Assembly: GCA_964035575.1 (NCBI GenBank)
Contig: OZ037918.1
Location: 496,001-560,000, forward strand
Reading direction: 5' to 3'
From: Rhynchopus sp. YZ270_cl-10
Lineage: Eukaryota; Euglenozoa; Diplonemea; Diplonemida; Diplonemidae
Length of the DNA: 64,000 nucleotides
Below the pieces are notes generated by a model. The model had not been told where the DNA came from. It worked only from the letters and a program-made list of their open reading frames with translations, and did not search any database. Both the position numbers and the translations under genes were made by a program. Positions 44,713-56,100 of this stretch are shown in pieces (positions within the stretch are counted from its first letter, which is position 1; the number at the start of each line of letters is the position of its first letter).

Positions 44713-45646
44713 TTCCTTAACACTCGGTGTTAAGGTCTTTAAGGTTGCTGATCACCTCCCACCCACCCACCCACCCACCCACCCTCCCCACCCCCAGGGG
44801 TGGGTTTCGGCCATTTTTTTTCAGGTCTCTAAACGTCCAAAGAGGTCAAAAAAGTGGATTCTTGGGAAGATAGGAGGTTTTTAGGAGACTTTCTCTGAAG
44901 CAAAGACCTCCAAACCCTGACAGACCCTGAAACCAGGGTGTCGCGAGTACCCCTTTTTTACACGTGTTTCTTAAGGGTTCTACAGGCAAAACAGGCGTTT
45001 TGGCCAAAAACCCGGTTTTTCAGGCAGGTAACCGGGTTTGCGGCTTGGGAAACGTGCCAGAGCGGTGTGAGAACCATGCGTGGGGGTTTGTAACCACTCG
45101 TTGCGTTGGTTGCGTTGACTTCGTTGCGTAGACATCGCTACGTACACGCCGGTTACGTTGTGTTGCATGCGTTGCGTTCGTTGTGTAGCTATCGTTACGT
45201 ACAGAGCGCAACGTACGGAGCGGTTGCGTTGCGTTGGTTGTGTTTGGTTGGTTACGTTCGTTGCGTTCCGATCGCTACGTACACATCGGTTGCGTTGCGT
45301 TGGATGCGTTGCGTTCGTTGCATACAGATCGTAACGTACACATCGGTTGCGTTGAGTTGGATGCGTTGCGTTCGTTGCATACAGATCGCTACGTACGCAT
45401 CGGTTGCGTTGCGTTGCATGCGTTGCGTTGGATGCGTTACGTTCGTTGCGTTCTGATCGTTACGTACACATCGGTTGCGTTGCGTTGCATGCGTTGCGTT
45501 CGTTGCATACAGATCGTAACGTACACATCGGTTGCGTTCGTTGCATACAGATCGTAACGTATAGAGCGGATCCGTTTCGTTGTGTTCGGTTGCGTTTATC
45601 AACCACACCAGCCAGTGAGTGTTAAGGATTGCCAAAAAAAACTAAA
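44713..45646 (-). mobile_element. Cassette XII (family 1, reverse)
   Basis: It is complete from TTCCTTAACACTCGG to CTAAA, with a minisatellite of about 490 bp (45097-45590). Confidence 0.8.
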
Positions 45647-46475
45647 TTTTTAAAGGTTGCTGTTCCGGCCACTCCCTCAGTTCCTTAACACTCTGTGTTA
45701 AGGTTTTTAAGGTTGCTTTTGTGGCGTACCCCCCCACCCCTTGGCACCCCCGACGGGGTACCCCAAAAAATGACATTTCTCGCAGAGGCGCCAAAGTGTA
45801 AGATTTTTTCGGCATTGGAAAGATAGGGCCAAAAATCGAGTTCTTACTAAATCAGATCGCTGAGAGATTAGTTTTTAATTCCTATTTTCGTGTCGCGAGT
45901 TTACGTGTAAAATGCCTTAGGAACCGTGCGTTCCTTAAGGATTCTTCAGGGAAAACAGGCGTTTTGGCCAAAAACACGGTTTTTAAGGCAGGTAACCGGG
46001 TTTGCGGCTTGGGAAACGTGCCAACGCGGTGTGAGAACCATGCGTGGGGGTTTGTAACCACTCGTTGCGTTGGTTGCGTTGCGTTCGTTACGTAGCGTTC
46101 GTTGCATACAGATCGCTACGTACACATAGGTTACGTAGTGTTGCATGCGGTTGCATGCGTTGCGTTCGTTGTGTAGAGATCGTTACGTACAGAGCGCAAC
46201 GTATGGAGCGGTTGCGTTGCGTTGGTTGTGTTCGGTTGGTTACGTTCGTTGCGTACAGATAGTGACGCACGCATCGGTTCCGTTGTGTTGGATGAGATGC
46301 GTTGGTTGTGTTCGGTTGGTTACGTTCGTTGCGTTCAGATCGTTGCGCACACATCGGTAGCGTTGTGTTGGTTGTGTCGTTGACACATGTTCGTGGGAAT
46401 CTGTTCGTTTCTTTTCAGATCTTTGCATACATCAACCACGATCAATAGGGAGTGTTAAGGATTAGCAAAACTAAA
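45647..46475 (-). mobile_element. Cassette XIII (divergent, reverse)
   Basis: It opens with a 34-bp family-2-type GC-rich segment and then a family-1 palindrome with CTCTGTG centre. The core is strongly diverged (45730-45930), so this is probably the oldest cassette. It ends in GGATTAGCAAAACTAAA, a shortened version of the usual end. Confidence 0.7.
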
Positions 46476-47169
46476 TTCCTTAACACTCAGTGTTAAGGTC
46501 TTTAAGGTTGCTGATCACCTCCCACCCACCCACCCACCCCCCCTCTCAGGCACCCCCCCCCCAAGGTGGGGTTCGGGCATTTTTTTTCAGGTCTCTAAAC
46601 CTCCAAAGAGGTCAAAAAAGTGGATTCTTGGGAAGATAGGAGGTTTTTAGGAGACTTTCTCTGAAGCAAAGACCTCCAAACCCTGACAGACCCTGAAACC
46701 AGGGTGTCGCGAGTACCCCTTTTATACACGTGTTTCTTAAGGCTTCTACAGGGTTCTACAGGCAAAACAGCCGTTTTGGCCGAAAACCCGGTTTTTCAGG
46801 CGGGTAACCGGGTTTGCGGCTTCGGAAACGTGCCAGAGCGGTGTGAGAAACATGCATGGGGGTTTGTAACCACTCGTTGCGTTGGTTGCGTTGCCTTCGT
46901 TGCGTACACATAGCTACGTACACATCGGTTACGTTGTGTTGCATGCGTTGCGTTCGTTGTGTAGGGATCGTTACGTACAGAGCACAACGTACGGAGCGGT
47001 TGCGTTGCGTTGGTTGTGTTTGGTTGGTTACGTTCGTTGCGTTGCGTTGCATGCGTTGCGTTGGTTGCATACGGATCGTAACGTATAGAGCGGATCCGTT
47101 TCGTTGTGTTCGGTTGCGTTTATCAACCACACCAGCCAGGAGTGTTAAGGATTGCCAAAAAAAACTAAA
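46476..47169 (-). mobile_element. Cassette XIV (family 1, reverse), duplicate of VIII
   Basis: It is 694 bp and indistinguishable by eye from 42903-43596. Its CTAAA end meets the TTTAG start of XV head to head, making a CTAAATTTAG palindrome at the junction. Confidence 0.85.
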
Positions 47170-48091
47170 TTTAGTTTTTTTTGGCAATCCTTAACACTCC
47201 TGGCTGGTGTGGTTGATAAACGCAACCGAACACAACGAAGCGGATCCGCTCTATACGTTACGATCCGTATGCAACCAAAGCATGCAACGCAACGCAACCG
47301 ATGAGTACGTTACGATCTGTATGCAACGCACGCAACGCAACCGATGTGTACGTAGCGATCTGTCTGCAACGAACGCAACGCATGCAACGCAACGCAACCG
47401 ATGTGTACGTAGCGATCTGTATGCAACGAACGCAACGCATACAACGCAACGCAACCGATGTGTACGTAGCGATCTGTATGCAACGAACGCAACGCATGCA
47501 ACGCAACGCAACCGATGTGTACGTAGCGATCTGTATGCAACGAACGCAACGCTTACAACGCAACGCAACCGATGTGTACGTAGCGATCTGTCTGCAACGA
47601 ACGCAACGCATGCAACACAACGTAACCGATGCATACGTTACGATCTGTATGCAACGAACGCAACGCAACCAACGCAACGAGTGGTTACAAACCCCCACGC
47701 ATGGTTCTCACAGCGCGCTGGCACGTTTCCCAAGCCGCAAACCCGGTTACCCGCCTGAAAAACCGGGTTTCTGGCCAAAACGCCTGTTTTGCCTGTAGAA
47801 CCCTGTAGAACCCTTAAGAAACACGTGTAAAAAAGGGGTACTCGCGACACCCTGGTTTCAGGGTCTGTCAGGGTTTGGAGGTCTTTGCTTCAGAGAAAGT
47901 CTCCTAAAAACCTCCTATCTTCCCAAGAATCCACTTTTTTGACCTCTTTCGAGGTTTAGAGACCTGAAAAAAAATGCCCGAACCCCACCTTGGGGGGGGG
48001 GGGGGGAGGGTGCCTGAGAGGGGGGGTGGGTGGGTGGGTGGGTGGGAGGTGATCAGCAACCTTAAAGACCTTAACACCGAGTGTTAAGGAA
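47170..48091 (+). mobile_element. Cassette XV (family 1, forward)
   Basis: It is complete from TTTAGTTTTTTTTGGC to GTGTTAAGGAA, with a ~470-bp array. Its array and flanks closely match cassette XVII in inverse orientation, suggesting recent copying. Confidence 0.85.
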
Positions 48092-49631
48092 TTTAGTTTT
48101 TTTTGGCAATCCTTAACACTCCTGGCTGGTGTGGTTGATAAACGCAACCGAACACCACGAAACGGATCCGCTCTATACGTTACGATCCGTATGCAACCAA
48201 AGCATGCAACGCAACGCAACCGATGCGTACGTTACGATCTGTATGCAACGCACGCAACGCAACCGATGTGTACGTAACGATCAGAACGCAACGAACGCAA
48301 CGCAACCGATGTGTACGTAGCGATCTGTATGCAACGAACGCAACGCATACAACGCAACGCAACCGATGTGTACGTTACGATCTGTATGCAACGAACGCAA
48401 CGCATGCAACGCAACGCAACCGATGCGTACGTTACGATCTGTATGCAACGAACGCAACGCATACAACGCAACGCAACCGATGTGTACGTTACGATCTGTA
48501 TGCAACGAACGCAACGCATACAACGCAACGCAACCGATGCGTACGTTACGATCTGTATGCAACGAACGCAACGCATACAACGCAACGCAACCGATGTGTA
48601 CGTTACGATCTGTATGCAACGAACGCAACGCATGCAACGCAACGCAACCGATGTGTACGTTACGATCTGTATGCAACGCACGCAACGCAACCGATGTGTA
48701 CGTTACGATCTGTATGCAACGAACGCAACGCATGCAACGCAACGCAACCGATGCGTACGTTACGATCTGTATGCAACGCACGCAACGCAACCGATGTGTA
48801 CGTAGCGATCTGTATGCAACGAACGCAACGCATACAACGCAACGCAACCGATGTGTACTTTACGATCTGTATGCAACGAACGCAACGCATGCAACGCAAC
48901 GCAACCGATGCGTACGTTACGATCTGTATGCAACGAACGCAACGCATGCAACGCAACGCAACCGATGTGTACGTTACGATCTGTATGCAACGCACGCAAC
49001 GCAACCGATGTGTACGTTACGATCTGTATGCAACGAACGCAACGCATGCAACGCAACGCAACCGATGCGTACGTTACGATCTGTATGCAACGAACGCAAC
49101 GCATACAACGCAACGCAACCGATGCGTACGTTACGATCTGTATGCAACGCACGCAACGCAACCGATGTGTACGTTACGATCTGTATGCAACGAACGCAAC
49201 GCAACCAACGCAACGAGTGGTTACAAACCCCCACGCATGGTTCTCACAGCGCGCTGGCACGTTTCCCAAGCCGCAAACCCGGTTACCCGCCTGAAAAACC
49301 GGGTTTCTGGCCAAAACGCCTGTTTTGCCTGTAGAACCCTGTAGAAGCCTTAAGAAACACGTGTAAAAAAGGGGTACTCGCGACACCCTGGTTTCAGGGT
49401 CTGTCAGGGTTTGGAGGTCTTTGCTTCAGAGAAAGTCTCCTAAAAACCTCCTATCTTCCCAAGAATCCACTTTTTTGACCTCTTTCGAGGTTTAGAGACC
49501 TGAAAAAAAATGCCCGAACCCCACCTTGGGGGGGGGGGGGGGGGGGAGGGTGCCTGAGAGGGGGGGTGGGTGGGTGGGTGGGTGGGAGGTGATCAGCAAC
49601 CTTAAAGACCTTAACACCGAGTGTTAAGGAA
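48092..49631 (+). mobile_element. Cassette XVI (family 1, forward)
   Basis: It is complete, in tandem with XV (…GGAA|TTTAG…), and has a ~1.08-kb array. The core after the array is nearly the same as in XV, so array length is the main difference. Confidence 0.85.
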
Positions 49632-50248
49632 TGAGAAAGACCTCCAAACCCTGACAGACCCTGAAACCAGGGTGTCGCGAGTACCCCTTTTTTACACGTG
49701 TATCTTAAGGGTTCTACAGGGTTATACAGGCAAAACAGGCGTTTTGGCCAAAAACCCGGTTTTTCAGGCAGGTAACCGGGTTTGAGGCTTGGGAAACGTG
49801 CCAGAGCGGTGTGAGAACCATGCGTGGGGGTTTGTAACCACTCGTTGCGTTGGTTGCGTTGCCTTCGCTACGTTGCGTTCGTTGCGTTCGTTGTGTAGAG
49901 ATCGTTATATACAGAGTGCAACGAACAGAGCGGTTGCGTTGCGTTGGTTGTGTTCAGTTGGTTACGTTCGTTGCGTTCCGATCGTTACATACACATCGGT
50001 TGCGTTGCGTTGCATGCGTTGCGTTCGGTGCGTTGCTTCCGTGTCTTCGGTTCGAGACGTTACGTACCGAACGGTTGCGTTGCGTCGGTTGCATTCGTTC
50101 CGTTCACATCGTTCCGATCTGAACGGAACGATGTGAACGCAAGAAACGTATCGCATCGGTTGCGTTGGTTGGCTTCTGTGCGTTGCAAACCTTTCATACA
50201 TCAACCACACCAGCCAGTGAGTGTTAAGGATTGCCAAAAAAAACTAAA

Positions 50249-51108
50249 TTTTTCCTTAACACTCGGTGTTAAGGTCTTTAAGGTTGCTGATCACCTCCCA
50301 CCCACCCACCCACCCACCCCCCCTCTCAGGCACCCTCCCCCCCCCCCCCCCCCCCCCAAGGTGGGGTTCGGGCATTTTTTTTCAGGTCTCTAAACCTCGA
50401 AAGAGGTCAAAAAAGTGGATTCTTGGGAAGATAGGAGGTTTTTAGGAGACTTTCTCTGAAGCAAAGACCTCCAAACCCTGACAGACCCTGAAACCAGGGT
50501 GTCGCGAGTACCCCTTTTTTACACGTGTTTCTTAAGGGTTCTACAGGGTTCTACAGGCAAAACAGGCGTTTTGGCCAGAAACCCGGTTTTTCAGGCGGGT
50601 AACCGGGTTTGCGGCTTGGGAAACGTGCCAGCGCGCTGTGAGAACCATGCGTGGGGGTTTGTAACCACTCGTTGCGTTGGTTGCGTTGCGTTCGTTGCAT
50701 ACAGATCGTAACGTATGCATCGGTTACGTTGTGTTGCATGCGTTGCGTTCGTTGCAGACAGATCGCTACGTACACATCGGTTGCGTTGCGTTCGTTGCAT
50801 ACAGATCGTAACGTACACATCGGTTGCGTTGCGTTGTATGCGTTGCGTTCGTTGCATACAGATCGCTACGTACACATCGGTTGCGTTGCGTTGCATGCGT
50901 TGCGTTCGTTGCAGACAGATCGCTACGTACACATCGGTTGCGTTGCGTGCGTTGCATACAGATCGTAACGTACTCATCGGTTGCGTTGCGTTGCATGCTT
51001 TGGTTGCATACGGATCGTAACGTATAGAGCGGATCCGCTTCGTTGTGTTCGGTTGCGTTTATCAACCACACCAGCCAGGAGTGTTAAGGATTGCCAAAAA
51101 AAACTAAA
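50249..51108 (-). mobile_element. Cassette XVII (family 1, reverse)
   Basis: It runs from T5CCTTAACACTCGG to CTAAA. Its minisatellite matches that of cassette XV with one segment fewer. Confidence 0.8.
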
Positions 51109-52206
51109 TTTTTAAAGGTTGCTTTCCTCGCCGCCCCCCACCCACAGTCTAACCCCCCCCTGGTGGATCCGACCAAAAACCGGTTTTTTTTAGAGGGTGT
51201 AGAAGCTTCGCCCAGCTCAAAAAACTGTTTCTTTGGAAAGATCGGGCACTTTTTGGGGCGTGTATAACTCAGTTTGAGCTGGGAGCCGTTAGAGACCCTG
51301 ACACCAGGGTGTCACGAGTACCCCTTTTATACACGTGTTTCTTAAGGGTTCTACAGGGTTCTACAGGCAAAACAGGCGTTTTGGCCAAAAACCCGGTTTT
51401 TCAGACAGGTAACCGGGTTTGCGGCTTGGGAAACGTGCCAGCGAGCTGTGAGAACCATGCATGGGCCACACACGGCACGAGTTGCAGCAGCCCACCGTAG
51501 GTGGGCTGCGTTTGGTAACCACACGATGCGGTTAACGCGTGTATCGCACATGCATAGCGTTGTGTGTATCGTATACGAAGAACGTTGTGTGTAACGCACG
51601 TGTAGACCGTTCCGTTATCACAACCACACGAGCCAGCGAAGTGTCACAGCGGCGCAGGTGTTGCGTTAACGCGATGGCGTTAAACCCGTAGCATGCTTTC
51701 GTACAGACCGCTCGTAACGTATGCATCGGTTGCGTTGCGTTGCATGCGTTGCGTTCGTTGCATACAGATCGCTACGTACGCATCGGTTGCGTTGCGTTGC
51801 ATGCGTTGCGTTCGTTGCATACAGATCGCTACGTATGCATCGGTTGCGTTGCGTTGCATTCGTTGCATACAGATCGCTACGTATGCATCGGTTGCGTTGC
51901 GTTGCATGCGTTGCGTTCGTTGCATACAGATCGCTACGTACGCATCGGTTGCGTTGCGTTCGTTGCATACAGATCGCTACGTACGCATCGGTTGCGTTGC
52001 GTTCGTTGCATACAGATGGCTACGTACACATCGGTTGCGTTGCGTTGTATGCGTTGCGTTCGTTGCATGCGTTACGCCGCACACGAACCGTGTATCGCTT
52101 ATGCATAGCGTTCTGTGTATCGTATACGTAGAGCGTTACGTGCAAACCATACACATACCGTTTGACACACCAGCCAGCGAAGTGTTTTCAAGACCGTCAA
52201 CTCAAA
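51109..52206 (-). mobile_element. Cassette XVIII (family 2, reverse)
   Basis: It begins TTTTTAAAGGTTGC, having lost the terminal palindrome. It carries the core, the hairpin at 51487-51509 with a changed loop (CGTAG instead of CGAAG) and perfect stem, and a ~350-bp array. It ends ...CCGTCAACTCAAA. Confidence 0.8.
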
Positions 52207-53100
52207 TTTAGTTTTTTTTGGCAATCCTTAACACTCACTGGCTGGTGTGGTTGATGTATGAAAGGTTTGCAACGCACACAAGCCAACGCAACCGATGCGA
52301 TACGTTTCTTGCGTTCACATCGTTCCGTTCAGATCGGAACGATGTGAACGGAACGAATGCAACCGACGCAACGCAACCGTTCGGTACGTAACGTCTCGAA
52401 CCAAAGACACGGAAGCAACGCAACGCACCGAGCGCAACGCATCCAACGCAATGCAAGCGATGAGTACGTAACGATCGGAACGCAACGAACGTAACCAACC
52501 GAACACAACCAACGCAACGCAACCGCTCTGCTCGTTGCACTCTGTATATAACGATCTCTACACAACGAACGCAACGCATGCAACACAACGTAACCGGTGT
52601 GCACGTAGCTATGTGTACGCAACGTAGCGAACGCAACGCAACCAACGCAACGAGTGGTTACAAACCCCCACGCATGGTTCTCGCAGCGCGCTGGCACGTT
52701 TCCCAAGCCGGAAACCCGGTTACCTGCCTGAAAAACCGGGTTTTCGGCCAAAACGCCTGTTTTGCCTGTAGAACCCTGTAGAACCCTTAAGAAACACGTG
52801 TAAAAAAGGGGTACTCGCGACACCCTGGTTTCAGGGTCTGTCAGGGTTTGGAGGTCTTTGCTTCAGAGAAAGTCTCCTAAAAACCTCCTATCTTCCCAAG
52901 AATCCACTTTTTTGACCTCTTTGGACGTTTAGAGACCTGAAAAAAAATGGCCGAAACCCACCCTGGGGGGGGGGTGGGGTGGGAGGGTGGGTGGGAGGTG
53001 ATCAGCAACCTTAAAGACCTTAACACCGAGTGTTAAGGAACTGAGGGAGTGGCCGGAACAGCAACCTTTAAAAACTAGAAAACACAAGTGTTTTCTAGAA
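52207..53100 (+). mobile_element. Cassette XIX (family 1 start, family 2 end)
   Basis: It starts TTTAGTTTTTTTTGGC and reaches the normal family-1 terminal palindrome at 53018-53040. It then continues through CTGAGGGAGTGGCCGGAACA to a family-2 palindrome ending CTAGAA at 53100, where the satellite resumes. This fits 3' read-through past the first terminator-like hairpin to a second one. Confidence 0.75.
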
Positions 53101-56100
53101 TTTTGTTCGCAACAGAACAACCCGTCAAAAAGCGTCGGTTTTGTTCGCAACAGAACAACCCATCAAAAAGCGTCGGTTTTGTTCGTAACAGAACAACCCA
53201 TCCAAAAGCGTCGGTTTTGTTCGTAACAGAACAACCCATCCAAAAGCGTCGGTTTTGTTCGTAACAGAGCAACCCATCCAAAAGCGTCGGTTTTGTTCGT
53301 GACAGAACAACCCGTCCAAAAGCGTCGGTTTTGTTCGTAACAGAACATCCCGTCCAAAAGCGTCGGTTTTGTTCGCAACAGAACAACCCATCCAAAAGCG
53401 TCGGTTTTGTTCGTAACAGAACAACCCGTCCAAAAGCGTCGGTTTTGTTCGTAACAGAACAACCCGTCCAAAAGCGTCGGTTTTGTTCGCAACACAGCAA
53501 CCCATCCAAAAGCGTCGGTTTTGTTCGCAACAGAACAACCCATCCAAAAGCGTCGGTTCTGTTCGCAACAGAACAACCCGTCCAAAAGCGTCGGTTTTGT
53601 TCGTAACAGAGCAACCCATCCAAAAGCGTCGGTTTTGTTCGTAACAGAACAACCCATCCAAAAGCGTCGGTTTTGTTCGTAACAGAACAACCCGTCCAAA
53701 AGCGTCGGTTTTGTTCGCAACAGAACAACCCGTCCAAAAGCGTCGGTTTTGTTCGTAACAGAGCAACCCATCCAAAAGCGTCGGTTTTGTTCGTGACAGA
53801 ACAACCCGTCCAAAAGCGTCGGTTTTGTTCGTAACAGAGCAACCCATCCAAAAGCGTCGGTTTTGTTCGTAACAGAACATCCCGTCCAAAAGCGTCGGTT
53901 TTGTTCGCAACAGAACAACCCGTCCAAAAGCGTCGGTTTTGTTCGTAACAGAACAACCCGTCCAAAAGCGTCGGTTTTGTTCGTAACAGAACAACCCGTC
54001 CAAAAGCGTCGGTTTTGTTCGCAACAGAACAACCCGTCCAAAAGCGTCGGTTTTGTTCGTAACAGAACAACCCGTCCAAAAGCGTCGGTTTTGTTCGTAA
54101 CAGAACAACCCGTCCAAAAGCGTCGGTTTTGTTCGCAACAGAACAACCCGTCCAAAAGCGTCGGTTTTGTTCGTAACAGAACAACCCATCCAAAAGCGTC
54201 GGTTTTGTTCGTAACAGAACAACCCATCCAAAAGCGTCGGTTTTGTTCGTAACAGAGCAACCCATCCAAAAGCGTCGGTTTTGTTCGTGACAGAACAACC
54301 CGTCCAAAAGCGTCGGTTTTGTTCGTAACAGAGCAACCCATCCAAAAGCGTCGGTTTTGTTCGCAACACAGCAACCCATCCAAAAGCGTCGGTTTTGTTC
54401 GCAACAGAACAACCCATCCAAAAGCGTCGGTTTTGTTCGCAACAGAACAACCCATCCAAAAGCGTCGGTTTTGTTCGTAACAGAACAACCCGTCCAAAAG
54501 CGTCGGTTTTGTTCGTAACAGAACAACCCGTCCAAAAGCGTCGGTTTTGTTCGCAACAGAACAACCCGTCCAAAAGCGTCGGTTCTGTTCGCAACACAGC
54601 AACCCATCCAAAAGCGTCGGTTTTGTTCGCAACAGAACAACCCATCCAAAAGCGTCGGTTTTGTTCGCAACAGAACAACCCATCCAAAAGCGTCGGTTTT
54701 GTTCGTAACAGAACAACCCGTCCAAAAGCGTCGGTTTTGTTCGCAACAGAACAACCCGTCCAAAAGCGTCGGTTTTGTTCGTAACAGAACATCCCGTCCA
54801 AAAGCGTCGGTTTTGTTCGCAACAGAACAACCCATCCAAAAGCGTCGGTTTTGTTCGTAACAGAACAACCCGTCCAAAAGCGTCGGTTTTGTTCGTAACA
54901 GAACATCCCGTCCAAAAGCGTCGGTTTTGTTCGCAACAGAACAACCCATCCAAAAGCGTCGGTTTTGTTCGTAACAGAACAACCCATCCAAAAGCGTCGG
55001 TTTTGTTCGTAACAGAACATCCCGTCCAAAAGCGTCGGTTTTGTTCGCAACAGAACAACCCATCCAAAAGCGTCGGTTTTGTTCGTAACAGAACAACCCG
55101 TCCAAAAGCGTCGGTTTTGTTCGTAACAGAACAACCCGTCCAAAAGCGTCGGTTTTGTTCGTAACAGAACATCCCGTCCAAAAGCGTCGGTTTTGTTCGC
55201 AACAGAACAACCCATCCAAAAGCGTCGGTTTTGTTCGTAACAGAACAACCCATCCAAAAGCGTCGGTTCTGTTCGCAACAGAACAACCCGTCCAAAAGCG
55301 TCGGTTTTGTTCGTAACAGAGCAACCCATCCAAAAGCGTCGGTTTTGTTCGTAACAGAACAACCCATCCAAAAGCGTCGGTTTTGTTCGTAACAGAACAA
55401 CCCGTCCAAAAGCGTCGGTTTTGTTCGCAACAGAACAACCCGTCCAAAAGCGTCGGTTTTGTTCGTAACAGAGCAACCCATCCAAAAGCGTCGGTTTTGT
55501 TCGTAACAGAACATCCCGTCCAAAAGCGTCGGTTTTGTTCGCAACAGAACAACCCGTCCAAAAGCGTCGGTTTTGTTCGTAACAGAACAACCCGTCCAAA
55601 AGCGTCGGTTTTGTTCGTAACAGAACAACCCGTCCAAAAGCGTCGGTTTTGTTCGCAACAGAACAACCCGTCCAAAAGCGTCGGTTTTGTTCGTAACAGA
55701 ACAACCCGTCCAAAAGCGTCGGTTTTGTTCGCAACAGAACAACCCGTCCAAAAGCGTCGGTTTTGTTCGTAACAGAACAACCCATCCAAAAGCGTCGGTT
55801 TTGTTCGTAACAGAACAACCCATCCAAAAGCGTCGGTTTTGTTCGTAACAGAGCAACCCATCCAAAAGCGTCGGTTTTGTTCGTGACAGAACAACCCGTC
55901 CAAAAGCGTCGGTTTTGTTCGTAACAGAGCAACCCATCCAAAAGCGTCGGTTTTGTTCGTAACAGAACAACCCGTCCAAAAGCGTCGGTTTTGTTCGTAA
56001 CAGAACAACCCATCCAAAAGCGTCGGTTTTGTTCGCAACAGAACAACCCATCCAAAAGCGTCGGTTTTGTTCGTAACAGAACATCCCGTCCAAAAGCGTC

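Larger units (their letters stand above)
44519..50248 (-). mobile_element. Cassette XI (family 1, reverse), split by 4.9-kb insertion
   Basis: The left part is 44519-44712 (to ...GGGTTTGCAAA) and the right part 49632-50248 (from TGAGAAAGACC). The parts rejoin without gap or duplication relative to the uninterrupted copy in cassette VII. The inserted 44713-49631 holds cassettes XII-XVI. The right part carries the same 16-bp-arm hairpin as VII (50101-50139). Confidence 0.88.

Noticed and set aside
28461..49344. Long frames of RSLRTHRLRCV / CMQRTQRIQRNATDAY type repeats
   Set aside because: These are translations of the 57-bp (19-codon) minisatellite, open on both strands. They arise from the repeat, not from a gene.
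28420..53100. AATT target-site duplication at cassette junctions
   Set aside because: I first read AATT as a 4-bp duplication. The exact 76 + 332 = 408 arithmetic of the split MITE shows that nothing is duplicated; AA and TT belong to the element ends and flanks.
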